A DNA stretch of 19,188 bases from JAZNSB01 sp045590955 (GTDB taxonomy: Bacteria > Pseudomonadota > Alphaproteobacteria > RF32 > CAG-239): the NCBI GenBank assembly GCA_045590955.1, contig JAZNSB010000015.1:1-19188 (forward strand), read 5' to 3'. Each line of letters begins with the position of its first letter. The stretch's first letter is position 1. Under the pieces are notes generated by a model that saw only the letters and a program-made list of their open reading frames with translations, had not been told where the DNA came from and ran no database searches. Shown here one piece after another: positions 1 to 7,546 of this stretch. A program made the translations under genes and the position numbers.

Positions 1-1809
1 TTTTGCAACTTTTTTTACCATATTTTCCAGATGTTTGCGGTATTTTAAATTATGGTAAGAATTTATTACATTGCTTACGTTTGTAGAAATCCATTCGCAT
101 AAATTTGGTAAATTTGCCGGTCCGTATTTGTTTTGTAAAATAACATACAGCTTGATGATTGCCAATTCTTTTTTATCGGCATGCGGGGAGTTTAGTTCTG
201 CAAAGATTTTATCATAATTTTTTCCCATTTTGCATCTTAAATATGCTAAAATTGTTTTGTCATATGGCGGGGTGTTGGCTTTGTCCGGACTATAGTTTTT
301 TTCCAGTGCTCTTAATAGTTTTGTGCTGGAATTTACAATTTCATGGCCAAGAATAGGAGACAAGCACGGTAAATCGTCATCAAAATCATACATAATTCTT
401 TCAAGACCATAACCAAGTTCTTTTTTGCTTATGTATGCTTTAAATTCTCCGGCGTTTACGGGAGAACGAATAAATTTTTGTTCTTTGTACCAAATACGAA
501 TAACATCAGAATTAAACAATTCAATATAAGCGCTCAGGTTTTCTTGGTTCTTCATTGCAATATAAAGTGATTTTGCAAGGCTGTCCGGAAAAATAAACTT
601 TTCACCAACTTTAAGAGGTAAATTTGGGGCAATATAAATGCATAATTGAGAAACAAGGGCGTGATTGTCCATTGTTCCGATTAAAGACATTTTATATAGT
701 TTTTCAAGTTTTTCAAAGAATCTGTCACTTTCCAGATTATTTTTTGCCCATTCTAAAATTTTACCGCTTTTAAATATTTCAAGAGCTTCTTCTTCGTGGT
801 ATAACAATGCAATACCAACATCTCGTGTGCTATAAACTCTTTCTGAGGCAATAACCAGAGATTTTGTTAGGCTTTCTTGAGTTGAGTTGGAAGAATAGTT
901 TACAATTTTTCCTTCAAAAAATGCACTAAGTTCATTTAATCCCCATCTTTTTTCAATATCATCTTCCAAAAGTCCTCTTAGCGCAAGGGTAATATCTTTA
1001 TTGATTTGTCTGTTTTCTGTTAATGTTGTAAAACTGCCTTTTTTCATTTTTTTGTGCAACATTTCAGAGGTGCTTATTTTTTCAAGATTTTCGCCACCAG
1101 AATACAACAATGTGAGTAAAGCTCCTACTGCATAAAAATCATTTTTATCAACACCGTTGCCTCTGCCGTATTTATCTGCAATTAAACTTTCAATGGTTTC
1201 ATATTCGTCTGGTTGGAACAAAGCAGGAAAACTTGCAGCACAATCTCCTAAAACGATTTCTGAACATGTTGAATCCTTAAAAAAGACGTTGTTTAATCTG
1301 ATTGCTCTATGAGTAATGTTGTATTGTTTTAGGGTTTCTAAAATACTCATAAATGATTGTAAAACGCTCTTAAAATCTGAAACATTATCTTTTTTTGATA
1401 AAAATTCTTCAATGCGCGAAGAAACCTTTTCTCCAGTTGGTGATTCGTAAATGAGAAATAGGTGTTTTATGTTTGTTAAAGGGTTCTTTATTTCTCCATA
1501 ATCTATCAATCTTAACATGTTGGGATGTTTTAGATTTTTTAAGTTTGCAAGCAAAGAGTATCTGGCAGGAGTTTCATTAGAACACATTAAGGCAAATAAA
1601 TGTCTTGAAGAGTTTATTTGGTCTGTTACGTTATATGCTATGGCTCCATTTGTATTAAGTTCAGGGAGAGGATCACTAAAATTAATTTCAAATCTTTCTT
1701 TGAGTAAAGCAAAGTTTATACCATCAGAAGTGCCCGTTTTAGAATTTTGCCCTTCCAAAGCAGGATTTTGTATGGCTTGAGCTTGTGATATTTCTGTGAT
1801 TTCTTCCAT
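1..1809 (-). CDS. Protein-kinase-like protein (predicted pseudokinase), 3' end outside the window
   Basis: Open reading frame of 603 codons from an ATG at 1809-1807, continuing past base 1. Residues about 45-245 read as a Hanks-type Ser/Thr kinase fold: an N-lobe with a KHPNMLRLIDYG segment (93-105), a catalytic-loop equivalent HRAIRLNN (167-174), a DFG equivalent GDC (188-190), and a helix-F-like DFYAVGALLTLLYSGG (224-239). The key residues are altered. The HRD aspartate is Ala169, the following lysine is Arg171, DFG is DCA, and no VAIK-type lysine is visible in the N-lobe (FALMC instead). The remaining ~350 residues are not recognised; no membrane segment is apparent. Catalytic activity therefore looks lost, and a scaffold or binding role is inferred. 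It is divergent from the degenerate GGDEF gene at 1898 across 88 bp. The kinase-fold call is fairly secure; the function is unknown. Confidence 0.75.
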   Translation of the reverse strand, partial: MEEITEISQAQAIQNPALEGQNSKTGTSDGINFALLKERFEINFSDPLPELNTNGAIAYNVTDQINSSRHLFALMCSNETPARYSLLANLKNLKHPNMLRLIDYGEIKNPLTNIKHLFLIYESPTGEKVSSRIEEFLSKKDNVSDFKSVLQSFMSILETLKQYNITHRAIRLNNVFFKDSTCSEIVLGDCAASFPALFQPDEYETIESLIADKYGRGNGVDKNDFYAVGALLTLLYSGGENLEKISTSEMLHKKMKKGSFTTLTENRQINKDITLALRGLLEDDIEKRWGLNELSAFFEGKIVNYSSNSTQESLTKSLVIASERVYSTRDVGIALLYHEEEALEIFKSGKILEWAKNNLESDRFFEKLEKLYKMSLIGTMDNHALVSQLCIYIAPNLPLKVGEKFIFPDSLAKSLYIAMKNQENLSAYIELFNSDVIRIWYKEQKFIRSPVNAGEFKAYISKKELGYGLERIMYDFDDDLPCLSPILGHEIVNSSTKLLRALEKNYSPDKANTPPYDKTILAYLRCKMGKNYDKIFAELNSPHADKKELAIIKLYVILQNKYGPANLPNLCEWISTNVSNVINSYHNLKYRKHLENMVKKVAK

Positions 1810-1897
1810 TTTATTCTTTCTTTTTAAACTTATTTATGTATAAAATAAACTAACTTTATTAATAAAATATCAATAAAATATCTAAAAATTGAAATTT

Positions 1898-2980
1898 ATG
1901 GCTGATTTTGTAAAAAATAATATAGATTTGATAAAAAATCTGGAAGAAATAGATGATGTTGCTCCGGAATATCTGACCATAAATCCGCAAAATGCAAATT
2001 TGGAGGCAAATGCGGATATTGAAGGGTTGGAACTTTTGCAACAGGATAGACAGTTAAAATCGTTAAAACAAGATGATAATGCAATAGAAAAGTTTTCTGC
2101 ATCTGCCGACTTTTTAAACAGTATGGATATTAAGCTGTGTGATGTATCTACAGCCTTTTTTGATAAGGCAGAGCAATTTATTGTAATTGTAAAAGATGAT
2201 AAAATAAAATATATTAATGAATATGCTTTGAAATTATTAATGGTAAATGAAGCATCTGATGTTTTAGAAAGCAATTTCTTGGAATTTGTTGATGAAAAAA
2301 ATTGGGAGGATTTGGCGGAAAACATTGGTGAAATGTTGACCGGAAAAAAATCTTTATTAGTGCATCTAAAGTCTAAGAAAACTGATGATGAGGCGCCGTC
2401 AGTGAGGTTAAATGCGTTATATTTGCCTGATAATAAATCATTTTCTTTTATTTTATACGGAACAGAAACAAAAACCGACGGTTCTGCGGTGCTGTTTGAC
2501 AAGCTGACAACCTTGCCGAATTTTTATTTGTTTGAAGACAGAATGCAAATGGCAATCAATAATGCAACATATAGAAAAAATTATAACTCTGCGGTGGCAA
2601 CAATTGCTATATTTATCAATAATATAGGTGATCTTAGAGTGCTTGATATGGAAAATTTTGTCTTAAAACAAATTGCTTCAAGACTTGTATTTAATTTGAA
2701 AAAAACATATACCGTGGCTAGGGGGTTAAAATGTCCGTTTTGGATTTTGTTAAATGACATTACAGACAAAGATCATCTTAAATTGGAAGTGGCAAAAGTA
2801 ATGGAAATTTTGGCTCAGCCAATCCGAGATAATTTTACGGAACACTATGTTAATGTGAATGTTGGGGTATGTGCTTATCCGTTTGTGGCAAAATCTGCTA
2901 AAAAAATGATGGAAAATACTTTAAGAGCAGTGCAAATGTCTGTCCAAAAAGGAAATAACAATTTTGTTATTTTTGAATAA
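1898..2980 (+). CDS. PAS-like plus degenerate GGDEF domain protein
   Basis: A 360-residue protein. I take the ATG at 1898 (MADFVKNN) over an in-frame TTG at 1889; neither has a clear Shine-Dalgarno. Residues about 85-190 resemble a PAS sensor domain (FIVIVKDDKIKYINEYALKL, 94-113). Residues 200-360 follow the diguanylate-cyclase fold: a DKLTTLPNFYLFEDRM entry motif (201-216), VARG...FWILL around the active-site hairpin (273-285), and a typical C-terminal VNVNVGVCAYP strand and KGNNNFVIF end. The GGDEF signature position reads LKCPF (277-281), and the upstream metal-binding aspartate segment reads FINNIGD. Both metal ligands and the signature are therefore missing, and cyclase activity is unlikely. 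It could bind a nucleotide or act as a protein-interaction module. No membrane segment or EAL domain is seen. It ends 4 bp from the convergent gene at 2985. Confidence 0.8.
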   Translation: MADFVKNNIDLIKNLEEIDDVAPEYLTINPQNANLEANADIEGLELLQQDRQLKSLKQDDNAIEKFSASADFLNSMDIKLCDVSTAFFDKAEQFIVIVKDDKIKYINEYALKLLMVNEASDVLESNFLEFVDEKNWEDLAENIGEMLTGKKSLLVHLKSKKTDDEAPSVRLNALYLPDNKSFSFILYGTETKTDGSAVLFDKLTTLPNFYLFEDRMQMAINNATYRKNYNSAVATIAIFINNIGDLRVLDMENFVLKQIASRLVFNLKKTYTVARGLKCPFWILLNDITDKDHLKLEVAKVMEILAQPIRDNFTEHYVNVNVGVCAYPFVAKSAKKMMENTLRAVQMSVQKGNNNFVIFE

Positions 2981-2984
2981 CACA

Positions 2985-3374
2985 CTAAATTTGCTTAATT
3001 TTTTCTATTGTTGAATTTATATATTCCATTCTTTGCTCAGGAGTGGATTCCATATTTGTATAATCTTCTAAAATAAGCAAAATTTCAGATTTTAATTTTG
3101 GGTTGGCAACCACCATTTTGAGCAAAGCATTTGTTGCAGATTGAAAAATTTGTTCTTGAGTTGCTTGTAGCTGTTCTGCAACTAAAATATATATGGGGGT
3201 GTTTGTTTGCGTGTCTGATTTTTGGGTGGTATCAAAGGAGTTTTGCTGAATTTTTTTTGCCACATCTTCGGTAATGGAACTTTCTTTTCCAAAAGAAAAC
3301 ATTAAAGATTTACCGGTTCTTTTGAGAATTTTTTTGATTTTTTCTATGGTTTTTTTCTTTTTTGTTTCAGCCAT
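2985..3374 (-). CDS. Small hypothetical protein, lysine-rich N-terminus
   Basis: A 129-residue protein that I do not recognise. The start at 3374 is strongly supported: AGGAGG lies 4 bases before the ATG on the minus strand. The first ~20 residues are highly basic (MAETKKKKTIEKIKKILKR), followed by a polar, serine/threonine-rich stretch (about 33-60). A helical C-terminal half follows (AEQLQATQEQIFQSATNALL, about 66-85). No signal peptide or transmembrane helix is evident; a soluble, possibly nucleic-acid- or membrane-surface-associated protein is a guess from charge alone. It converges with the PAS-GGDEF gene, the stop codons being 4 bp apart with no hairpin between, so the two transcripts probably overlap at their 3' ends. 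Confidence 0.7.
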   Translation of the reverse strand: MAETKKKKTIEKIKKILKRTGKSLMFSFGKESSITEDVAKKIQQNSFDTTQKSDTQTNTPIYILVAEQLQATQEQIFQSATNALLKMVVANPKLKSEILLILEDYTNMESTPEQRMEYINSTIEKIKQI

Positions 3375-3431
3375 TTGCCCTCCTTAACAAAAGTATATAT
3401 GCATTATCTGTAAAAAGTCCAGATTTTTTTA

Positions 3432-3445
3432 ACAAAAATTTTTGT
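3432..3445. promoter_or_regulatory. 14-bp AT-rich palindrome, possible operator
   Basis: ACAAAAATTTTTGT is a perfect palindrome, followed after CTA by another ATTTTTGT copy (3449-3456). It sits immediately upstream of a candidate -35 box for the M16-like gene, where an activator or repressor dimer could bind. AT-rich palindromes arise easily by chance in DNA of this composition, so functional confidence is low. Confidence 0.25.
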
Positions 3446-3455
3446 CTAATTTTTG

Positions 3456-3484
3456 TTGACTTTTAGCTTGATATCGGGTAGTCT
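3456..3484 (+). promoter_or_regulatory. Candidate sigma-70-type promoter of the M16-like gene
   Basis: TTGACT (3456-3461), 17-bp spacer, then TAGTCT (3479-3484). The -35 is good and the -10 poor. Initiation would fall near 3491, about 43 bases before the ATG at 3534. The leader contains an AATTAATTAATT run and no recognisable ribosome-binding site. Confidence 0.35.
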
Positions 3485-3533
3485 AATCAGGTTAAAATAA
3501 GATTACTATAATTTAATTAATTAATTTACAATT

Positions 3534-4745
3534 ATGAACAAATACAATGAACTGCCAAACGGAATTAAAGTAATTCCCGGCAAAAATGACAAAGAAAGCG
3601 AAAATGTTCGTGTTCTTTTGGGTTTTCGGTGGGGTAGTAACATTGAGACCAAAGACACACAAGGCATTGTGGCGCTGATGATAGCAGTATATAAGCTGTT
3701 TGCAAAAAAAAGTGGTCTCCAGATGTTTGTTTACAAAGGTGGCGATGTCACACTTTGGGAGATGATAGTTCCGGCAGAAAGTTTGGAAGACGCTTTGCGA
3801 GTTATCGCAAAAATTACGATTGACACGCGTTTCCCCGGTGAAATTTTGAGGGGTGCAGAGGCAGATGTGTTGCAGGAAGTGCGTAATAATGAGCCTTTGC
3901 TTGACAAACAAATGTCGTTGGCGCTTAAGAAAGTTGCGCAGTCAAAGGTTGTTTGGTCTGCAGAGAAGTATTGTGCTTCTGTTATGAAAAATGCAGACAT
4001 CAAGACCCTTTCTGCTTTTTGCAAGCGCTATGTGGTGGGCTCTAATATGGTGATTGCTGTAGAAGGCAATTATGGCGATTCAGCAAAGCTCCAGGAGATC
4101 ATTGAAGCTGAATTTGTGGAGATGCCAAAGGGCGAGCCGGTTGAAAAGTTGCATCACCAATATGTGGGAGGATTTGTGAAAATTCCTCACATTGGCATCA
4201 ATCGTGTGAAAGTTGCTTTTCCGTTAAAGGGAGTAACAGACTTTGCATCTGCACACGTGCTGATTGAGGTGCTTCAAAGCTGGCTGATCAGGCGTTTCAA
4301 TGATCTTGATCCCGAGGCTTCGTTTGATTTGAGGGTGGCTCATAATCTGGGTAACCGCTTGATTGAGATGACGGTGGTGAGCAAAAAGTCAATCAATGAC
4401 ATTATGTCTGTGTTTGACTATGAAATTAACCGCTTGATTAACGAAGGTCCTTCGGAAAGACGTTTGGAAAGGTCTAAACAGCGCGCTATGACCAACAGGC
4501 TCGGTAAACGTGAAGCGCCAGAAGCACTGCTTGATGACATGGTGATGATCTTGCGTCAGGGTAAGGTTATCAACTATGGTAAGAGCGTTTGGTCAATGGC
4601 CGGTGTGTTGCCGAGTGATATCAAGGATTGTGCAAAGACAATCTTTGTTGATTATCCTCCAACCGTGGTTATTGCTACTCAGGAAGCTGATGATGAGCAC
4701 ATGACCTATGAGCAAATGACTGCAATGATTAAAGTTGACGACTAG
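3534..4745 (+). CDS. M16-family (pitrilysin/MPP-like) peptidase homologue lacking the zinc motif
   Basis: A 403-residue protein. Its start (ELPNGIKVI, 6-14) and the segment VRVLLGFRWGSNIETKDTQG (26-45) match the N-terminal domain of M16 peptidases. There the sequence normally continues into the HxxEH zinc site; here that position reads IVALMIAVYKLFAK with no histidine or glutamate. A downstream QEVRNNEPLLDKQ (about 114-126) resembles the helix carrying the third ligand glutamate. The length (~400) fits the small M16B subfamily, whose non-catalytic members work as partners or structural subunits. No signal peptide is seen, so it is presumably cytoplasmic. Composition is odd: about 47% GC in sampled lines, and arginine is mostly CGT/CGC/AGG whereas neighbours prefer AGA. 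No Shine-Dalgarno precedes the ATG. These suggest horizontal acquisition or special codon selection. The family call is moderately secure; the substrate and partner are unknown. Confidence 0.7.
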   Translation: MNKYNELPNGIKVIPGKNDKESENVRVLLGFRWGSNIETKDTQGIVALMIAVYKLFAKKSGLQMFVYKGGDVTLWEMIVPAESLEDALRVIAKITIDTRFPGEILRGAEADVLQEVRNNEPLLDKQMSLALKKVAQSKVVWSAEKYCASVMKNADIKTLSAFCKRYVVGSNMVIAVEGNYGDSAKLQEIIEAEFVEMPKGEPVEKLHHQYVGGFVKIPHIGINRVKVAFPLKGVTDFASAHVLIEVLQSWLIRRFNDLDPEASFDLRVAHNLGNRLIEMTVVSKKSINDIMSVFDYEINRLINEGPSERRLERSKQRAMTNRLGKREAPEALLDDMVMILRQGKVINYGKSVWSMAGVLPSDIKDCAKTIFVDYPPTVVIATQEADDEHMTYEQMTAMIKVDD

Positions 4746-4764
4746 TCGTTTGCAAAACTTTTAG

Positions 4765-4796
4765 AAAAAAACCGCTCCTAATGAGCGGTTTTTTTT
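4765..4796. terminator. Bidirectional rho-independent terminator
   Basis: AAAAAACCGCTC, loop CTAAT, then GAGCGGTTTTTT form a 7-bp GC-rich stem (ACCGCTC 4771-4777 with GAGCGGT 4783-4789) flanked by an A-run and a T-run. It can stop transcription from the M16-like gene on the plus strand and from the fliI-fliJ-sodB-unknown unit on the minus strand, whose last stop codon touches the T-run. Confidence 0.9.
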
Positions 4797-5154
4797 ATGC
4801 TTTTTGTTTGGCAGACAATTCTTCCCACGACATAAGGTCATATTCTGAAAGGTTTAGCGGAATTTTTTCTACAATTTCAAGAGATACCATATATGCATCA
4901 GATATGTTTTCCAAAAGGGTTTCCACAACCATGATTTCTTTTGATTTTCTGAGTTTTTCTCTTACATCGGGGTGTATGTAGTCTAATATGATTTTAGATT
5001 TTTCATTGCGGTAAAACAGAGCGTGATCTCTGCCGTCATATATGATTTTTGGTGTTTTGGGTGCTGAGTTTTTTGCATCTAAAAACAGATACAACTCTCC
5101 ACCCAAATCATTTTCTGCAATAAAAAAACTTTCTTGTTTTGTAAATTCTGCCAT
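4795..5154 (-). CDS. Hypothetical protein downstream of sodB
   Basis: A 119-residue soluble protein that I do not recognise. The ATG at 5154-5152 is preceded on the minus strand by AGAAGGA about 10 bases upstream. The sequence mixes beta-like segments (GGELYLFLDAK, 18-28; PKIIYDGRDHALFYR, 35-49) with an acidic helical C-terminus rich in Glu, Leu and Ile. No signal peptide, membrane helix or metal-binding motif is evident. It is the last gene of the minus-strand fliI-fliJ-sodB unit, 65 bp beyond the sodB stop, and its own stop codon lies in the bidirectional terminator. Co-transcription with sodB is likely; a functional link to superoxide defence or flagella cannot be derived from the sequence. 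Confidence 0.75.
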   Translation of the reverse strand: MAEFTKQESFFIAENDLGGELYLFLDAKNSAPKTPKIIYDGRDHALFYRNEKSKIILDYIHPDVREKLRKSKEIMVVETLLENISDAYMVSLEIVEKIPLNLSEYDLMSWEELSAKQKA

Positions 5155-5219
5155 TGCAATATAGTCCTTCTAACATTTATAACGCAGTAAATCACAACTT
5201 TGTTAAATTTTGGTTTACA

Positions 5220-5777
5220 TTATAAAATTAAGTTGTCCAAATATGCAGAAATATAATCTTTGCGTTTGTTTTGATAGTCAAGATAATAAGCATGCTCCCA
5301 AACATCTAAACATAAAATCGGCGTTACATTTAAAATTACGGGATTGTCTGCATTTGCGGTGTTAACAATTTCCAGTTTGCCGTTGTTATCTACCAGCCAT
5401 GTCCAGCCACTTCCAAACACGGAAAGGGCTTTGTCCGTAAATTGCTTTTTAAAATTTTCATAACTGCCAAAGGTGTCTATGATGCGTTGTTTTAATGTTT
5501 TGTCTTTACGCTTTTGTGGGTCAAGATGTTTAAAATAGAACTCATGATTATATACTTGTCCGGCATTGTTATATATCTTTTGTGTTTCCGGATTCCCGTG
5601 GCTTTGTAAAATAATTTCTTCAAGGTTTAATCCTTCAAATTTTGTGCCTTTTATCAGCTCATTTAGGGTGTTTACATAATTTTGATAATGTTTTCCGTAA
5701 TGGTATTCTATGGTGGTTTGCGAAATAAATGGTTCTAATGCCTGAGGAAGATAGGGTAACATCATTATTTCAATCAT
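5220..5777 (-). CDS. sodB: Iron-type superoxide dismutase
   Basis: Converts superoxide to oxygen and hydrogen peroxide in the cytoplasm. The 185-residue protein has the complete Fe/Mn-SOD pattern: His26 in EYHYGKHYQNY, the second-sphere Tyr34, His78 in QVYNHEFYF, and Asp158 and His162 in LDVWEHAYYLDY. Gln74, four residues before the second histidine, is the N-domain glutamine typical of Fe-SOD; Mn-SOD has glycine there. GSGWTWLV (122-129) also fits the Fe type. The C-terminus stops at DYISAYLDNLIL, several residues shorter than the ~193-residue E. coli enzyme, losing most of the terminal helix. The start is supported by AAAGGAGAT six bases upstream, overlapping the fliJ stop. With 12 bp to fliJ, it appears to be part of the fliI-fliJ transcript. 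The iron preference is inferred from sequence. Confidence 0.95.
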   Translation of the reverse strand: MIEIMMLPYLPQALEPFISQTTIEYHYGKHYQNYVNTLNELIKGTKFEGLNLEEIILQSHGNPETQKIYNNAGQVYNHEFYFKHLDPQKRKDKTLKQRIIDTFGSYENFKKQFTDKALSVFGSGWTWLVDNNGKLEIVNTANADNPVILNVTPILCLDVWEHAYYLDYQNKRKDYISAYLDNLIL

Positions 5778-5789
5778 ATTTATCTCCTT

Positions 5790-6215
5790 TTAATTGTTGT
5801 TTTTGCGTTTTTGTATATATGCATTGTTTTGCAGTTCATCAAGCGTTTTTGCTTCTTTGCTGTTTATTTCATCAATTTCTTCTTGTTGGCGGTTTTCGTG
5901 TATGATTTCGTAGGTTTTTTGAGTTTTAAATTCTTCTGTTATCAGATTTTTAATTGTGTCTATTTTGAGTCTTACAAGTTCAAGGTCTTCTTGCAGTTGT
6001 TTTTTTGTTTGTTTGTATCTTTTTAAATATACACCAAAGTCTGCGGTATATGCCGGATTTTTTGCAAAACTTTTTTCTTTGGCACATTCTTTTTCAAGGG
6101 CATTTTGTTTTTCTATGATTTGTTGTTCTTCTTCTAACAATGGCAAAAGAATTTTTCTTTGTTCGTCTATTTTAAATTTTTGTATTTTAACAAGGGTTTT
6201 TAGTGTGTTTTTCAT
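5790..6215 (-). CDS. fliJ: FliJ-like flagellar export coiled-coil protein
   Basis: A 141-residue, very charged, almost entirely helical protein rich in Lys, Glu and Gln with heptad-like spacing throughout (for example LLPLLEEEQQIIEKQNALEK, 23-42). FliJ proteins are ~140-residue antiparallel coiled coils that act as the central stalk in the FliI hexamer and escort export chaperones. They diverge strongly, so the assignment rests on size, coiled-coil character and position. The ATG overlaps the fliI stop by the ATGA arrangement (start 6215-6213, stop 6214-6212), implying translational coupling. No signal peptide or membrane segment is seen. Confidence 0.82.
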   Translation of the reverse strand: MKNTLKTLVKIQKFKIDEQRKILLPLLEEEQQIIEKQNALEKECAKEKSFAKNPAYTADFGVYLKRYKQTKKQLQEDLELVRLKIDTIKNLITEEFKTQKTYEIIHENRQQEEIDEINSKEAKTLDELQNNAYIQKRKNNN

Positions 6216-7546
6216 GCTTTATATGCCGTGTTTAAAATTTCTGCCAGTTGTTGATATCCTTGTTCTAACGTAAAGTTTTCATTTTTATTTTGGCTTAAGA
6301 ATTCTTCTATTTTAGGGTAATAAAATATGGCTTCGTCAGCTTGTGGGTTAGAGCCCTTTTTGTATGCTCCAAGCCTGATGAGTTCTGCCATATCTTCATA
6401 GGTTGATATATATGTTTTTGCTTTGTTAATTATTGCGTTTTCTTCATCTGTGTTGCAGTCTGGCATGGTTCTTGAGATGGAGCGCAATACGTTTATGGCC
6501 GGAAAACGGTTTCTTTGGGCAATGGAGCGGTCTAAGACAATGTGTCCGTCAATAATTGAACGAACAGCGTCGGCAATCGGTTCGTTGTGGTCATCTCCAT
6601 CAACCAAAATGGTAAAAAGTCCGGTGATAGAACCTTTGTCTGTGCCCGGTCCGGCTCTTTCCAAAAGTTTTGGAAGCTCTGAAAAAACAGAAGGTGTATA
6701 TCCTTTGGTGGTGGGAGGCTCTCCGACTGAAAGACCTATTTCTCTTTGAGCCATGGCAAAACGAGTGATAGAATCCATCATACAAAGAACATTGTTATCC
6801 AAATCTCTGAAAAATTCGGCAACAGCCATGGAGGTGTAGGCTGCTTGTCTGCGCATCAGAGGGCTTTCATCAGATGTGGCCAAAACCAAAACAGAGCGCT
6901 TTAACCCTTCTTCTCCTAAAGTGTCTTGGATAAATTCGTTGGCTTCTCTGCCTCGTTCGCCAATTAAACCGATTACGGAAATGTCTGCATCGGTATTTTT
7001 TGCCATCATAGACATGAGGGTTGATTTTCCAATGCCGGAGCCGGCAAAAATGCCCATTCTTTGACCTTTGCAAACAGTCAAAAACGTATTTACGGCTCTA
7101 ACTCCAAGGTCTAATTTGCCACAAACTCTTTTTCTTTGGGTGGCCGGAGGAGGGGAATTTTTGATAAAATACGGTTTGTTGCCCTTGATAAGCTCTCCTT
7201 TGCCGTCTATTGGTTCTCCAAAAGCATTAATTACTCTGCCAAGCCAGGAAATATGAGGGTAAATTACCGGTGTGGAATTTTCTACTCTGGCAACACAACC
7301 GTTGCCAATGCCTTCCATAGATCCGTATGGCATTACCAAAATGTTGTCTGATTTAAAACTAACTACCTCGCACGCAATATCTTGATCTCTGAGGTTGCGT
7401 ATTATACACCTGTCTCCAATGGAAAGATTGCAACGAATGCCTTGTATTTCAATGAAAAGACCTTGTATGGCAACAACTTTGCCCAAATATGTGCAATCGC
7501 TTATTTGTTTGATATTGTTAACAATGTTATCAAATTTATTATCCAC
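6212..7546 (-). CDS. fliI: Flagellum-specific type III export ATPase FliI
   Basis: Hydrolyses ATP at the cytoplasmic base of the flagellar export gate to help unfold and deliver substrates. The protein is F1-beta-like: Walker A GSGIGKST (169-176), GERGRE (196-201), Walker B VLCMMDS (253-259), the DSITRFAMAQRE segment, and FliI-type GEPPTTKGYTPSVFSELPKL. I choose the GTG at 7546-7544 (444 residues, normal family length). On the minus strand GGGGAG sits seven bases before it, whereas an in-frame TTG at 7561 would contain that Shine-Dalgarno within its own codons. The gene heads the fliI-fliJ-sodB-unknown unit and is divergent from ctrA. The intervening CtrA-type half-sites suggest cell-cycle control, as known for class II flagellar genes in Caulobacter. 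Confidence 0.96.
   Translation of the reverse strand: MDNKFDNIVNNIKQISDCTYLGKVVAIQGLFIEIQGIRCNLSIGDRCIIRNLRDQDIACEVVSFKSDNILVMPYGSMEGIGNGCVARVENSTPVIYPHISWLGRVINAFGEPIDGKGELIKGNKPYFIKNSPPPATQRKRVCGKLDLGVRAVNTFLTVCKGQRMGIFAGSGIGKSTLMSMMAKNTDADISVIGLIGERGREANEFIQDTLGEEGLKRSVLVLATSDESPLMRRQAAYTSMAVAEFFRDLDNNVLCMMDSITRFAMAQREIGLSVGEPPTTKGYTPSVFSELPKLLERAGPGTDKGSITGLFTILVDGDDHNEPIADAVRSIIDGHIVLDRSIAQRNRFPAINVLRSISRTMPDCNTDEENAIINKAKTYISTYEDMAELIRLGAYKKGSNPQADEAIFYYPKIEEFLSQNKNENFTLEQGYQQLAEILNTAYKA

Noticed and set aside
1882..2502. 206-codon open frame on the minus strand, serine- and phenylalanine-rich
   Set aside because: Antisense shadow of the PAS-GGDEF gene; no ribosome-binding site and no family features.
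3513..4024. Overlapping minus-strand frames (132 and 97 codons) opposite the M16-like gene
   Set aside because: Shadows of a well-supported coding region, without recognisable domains or start sites.
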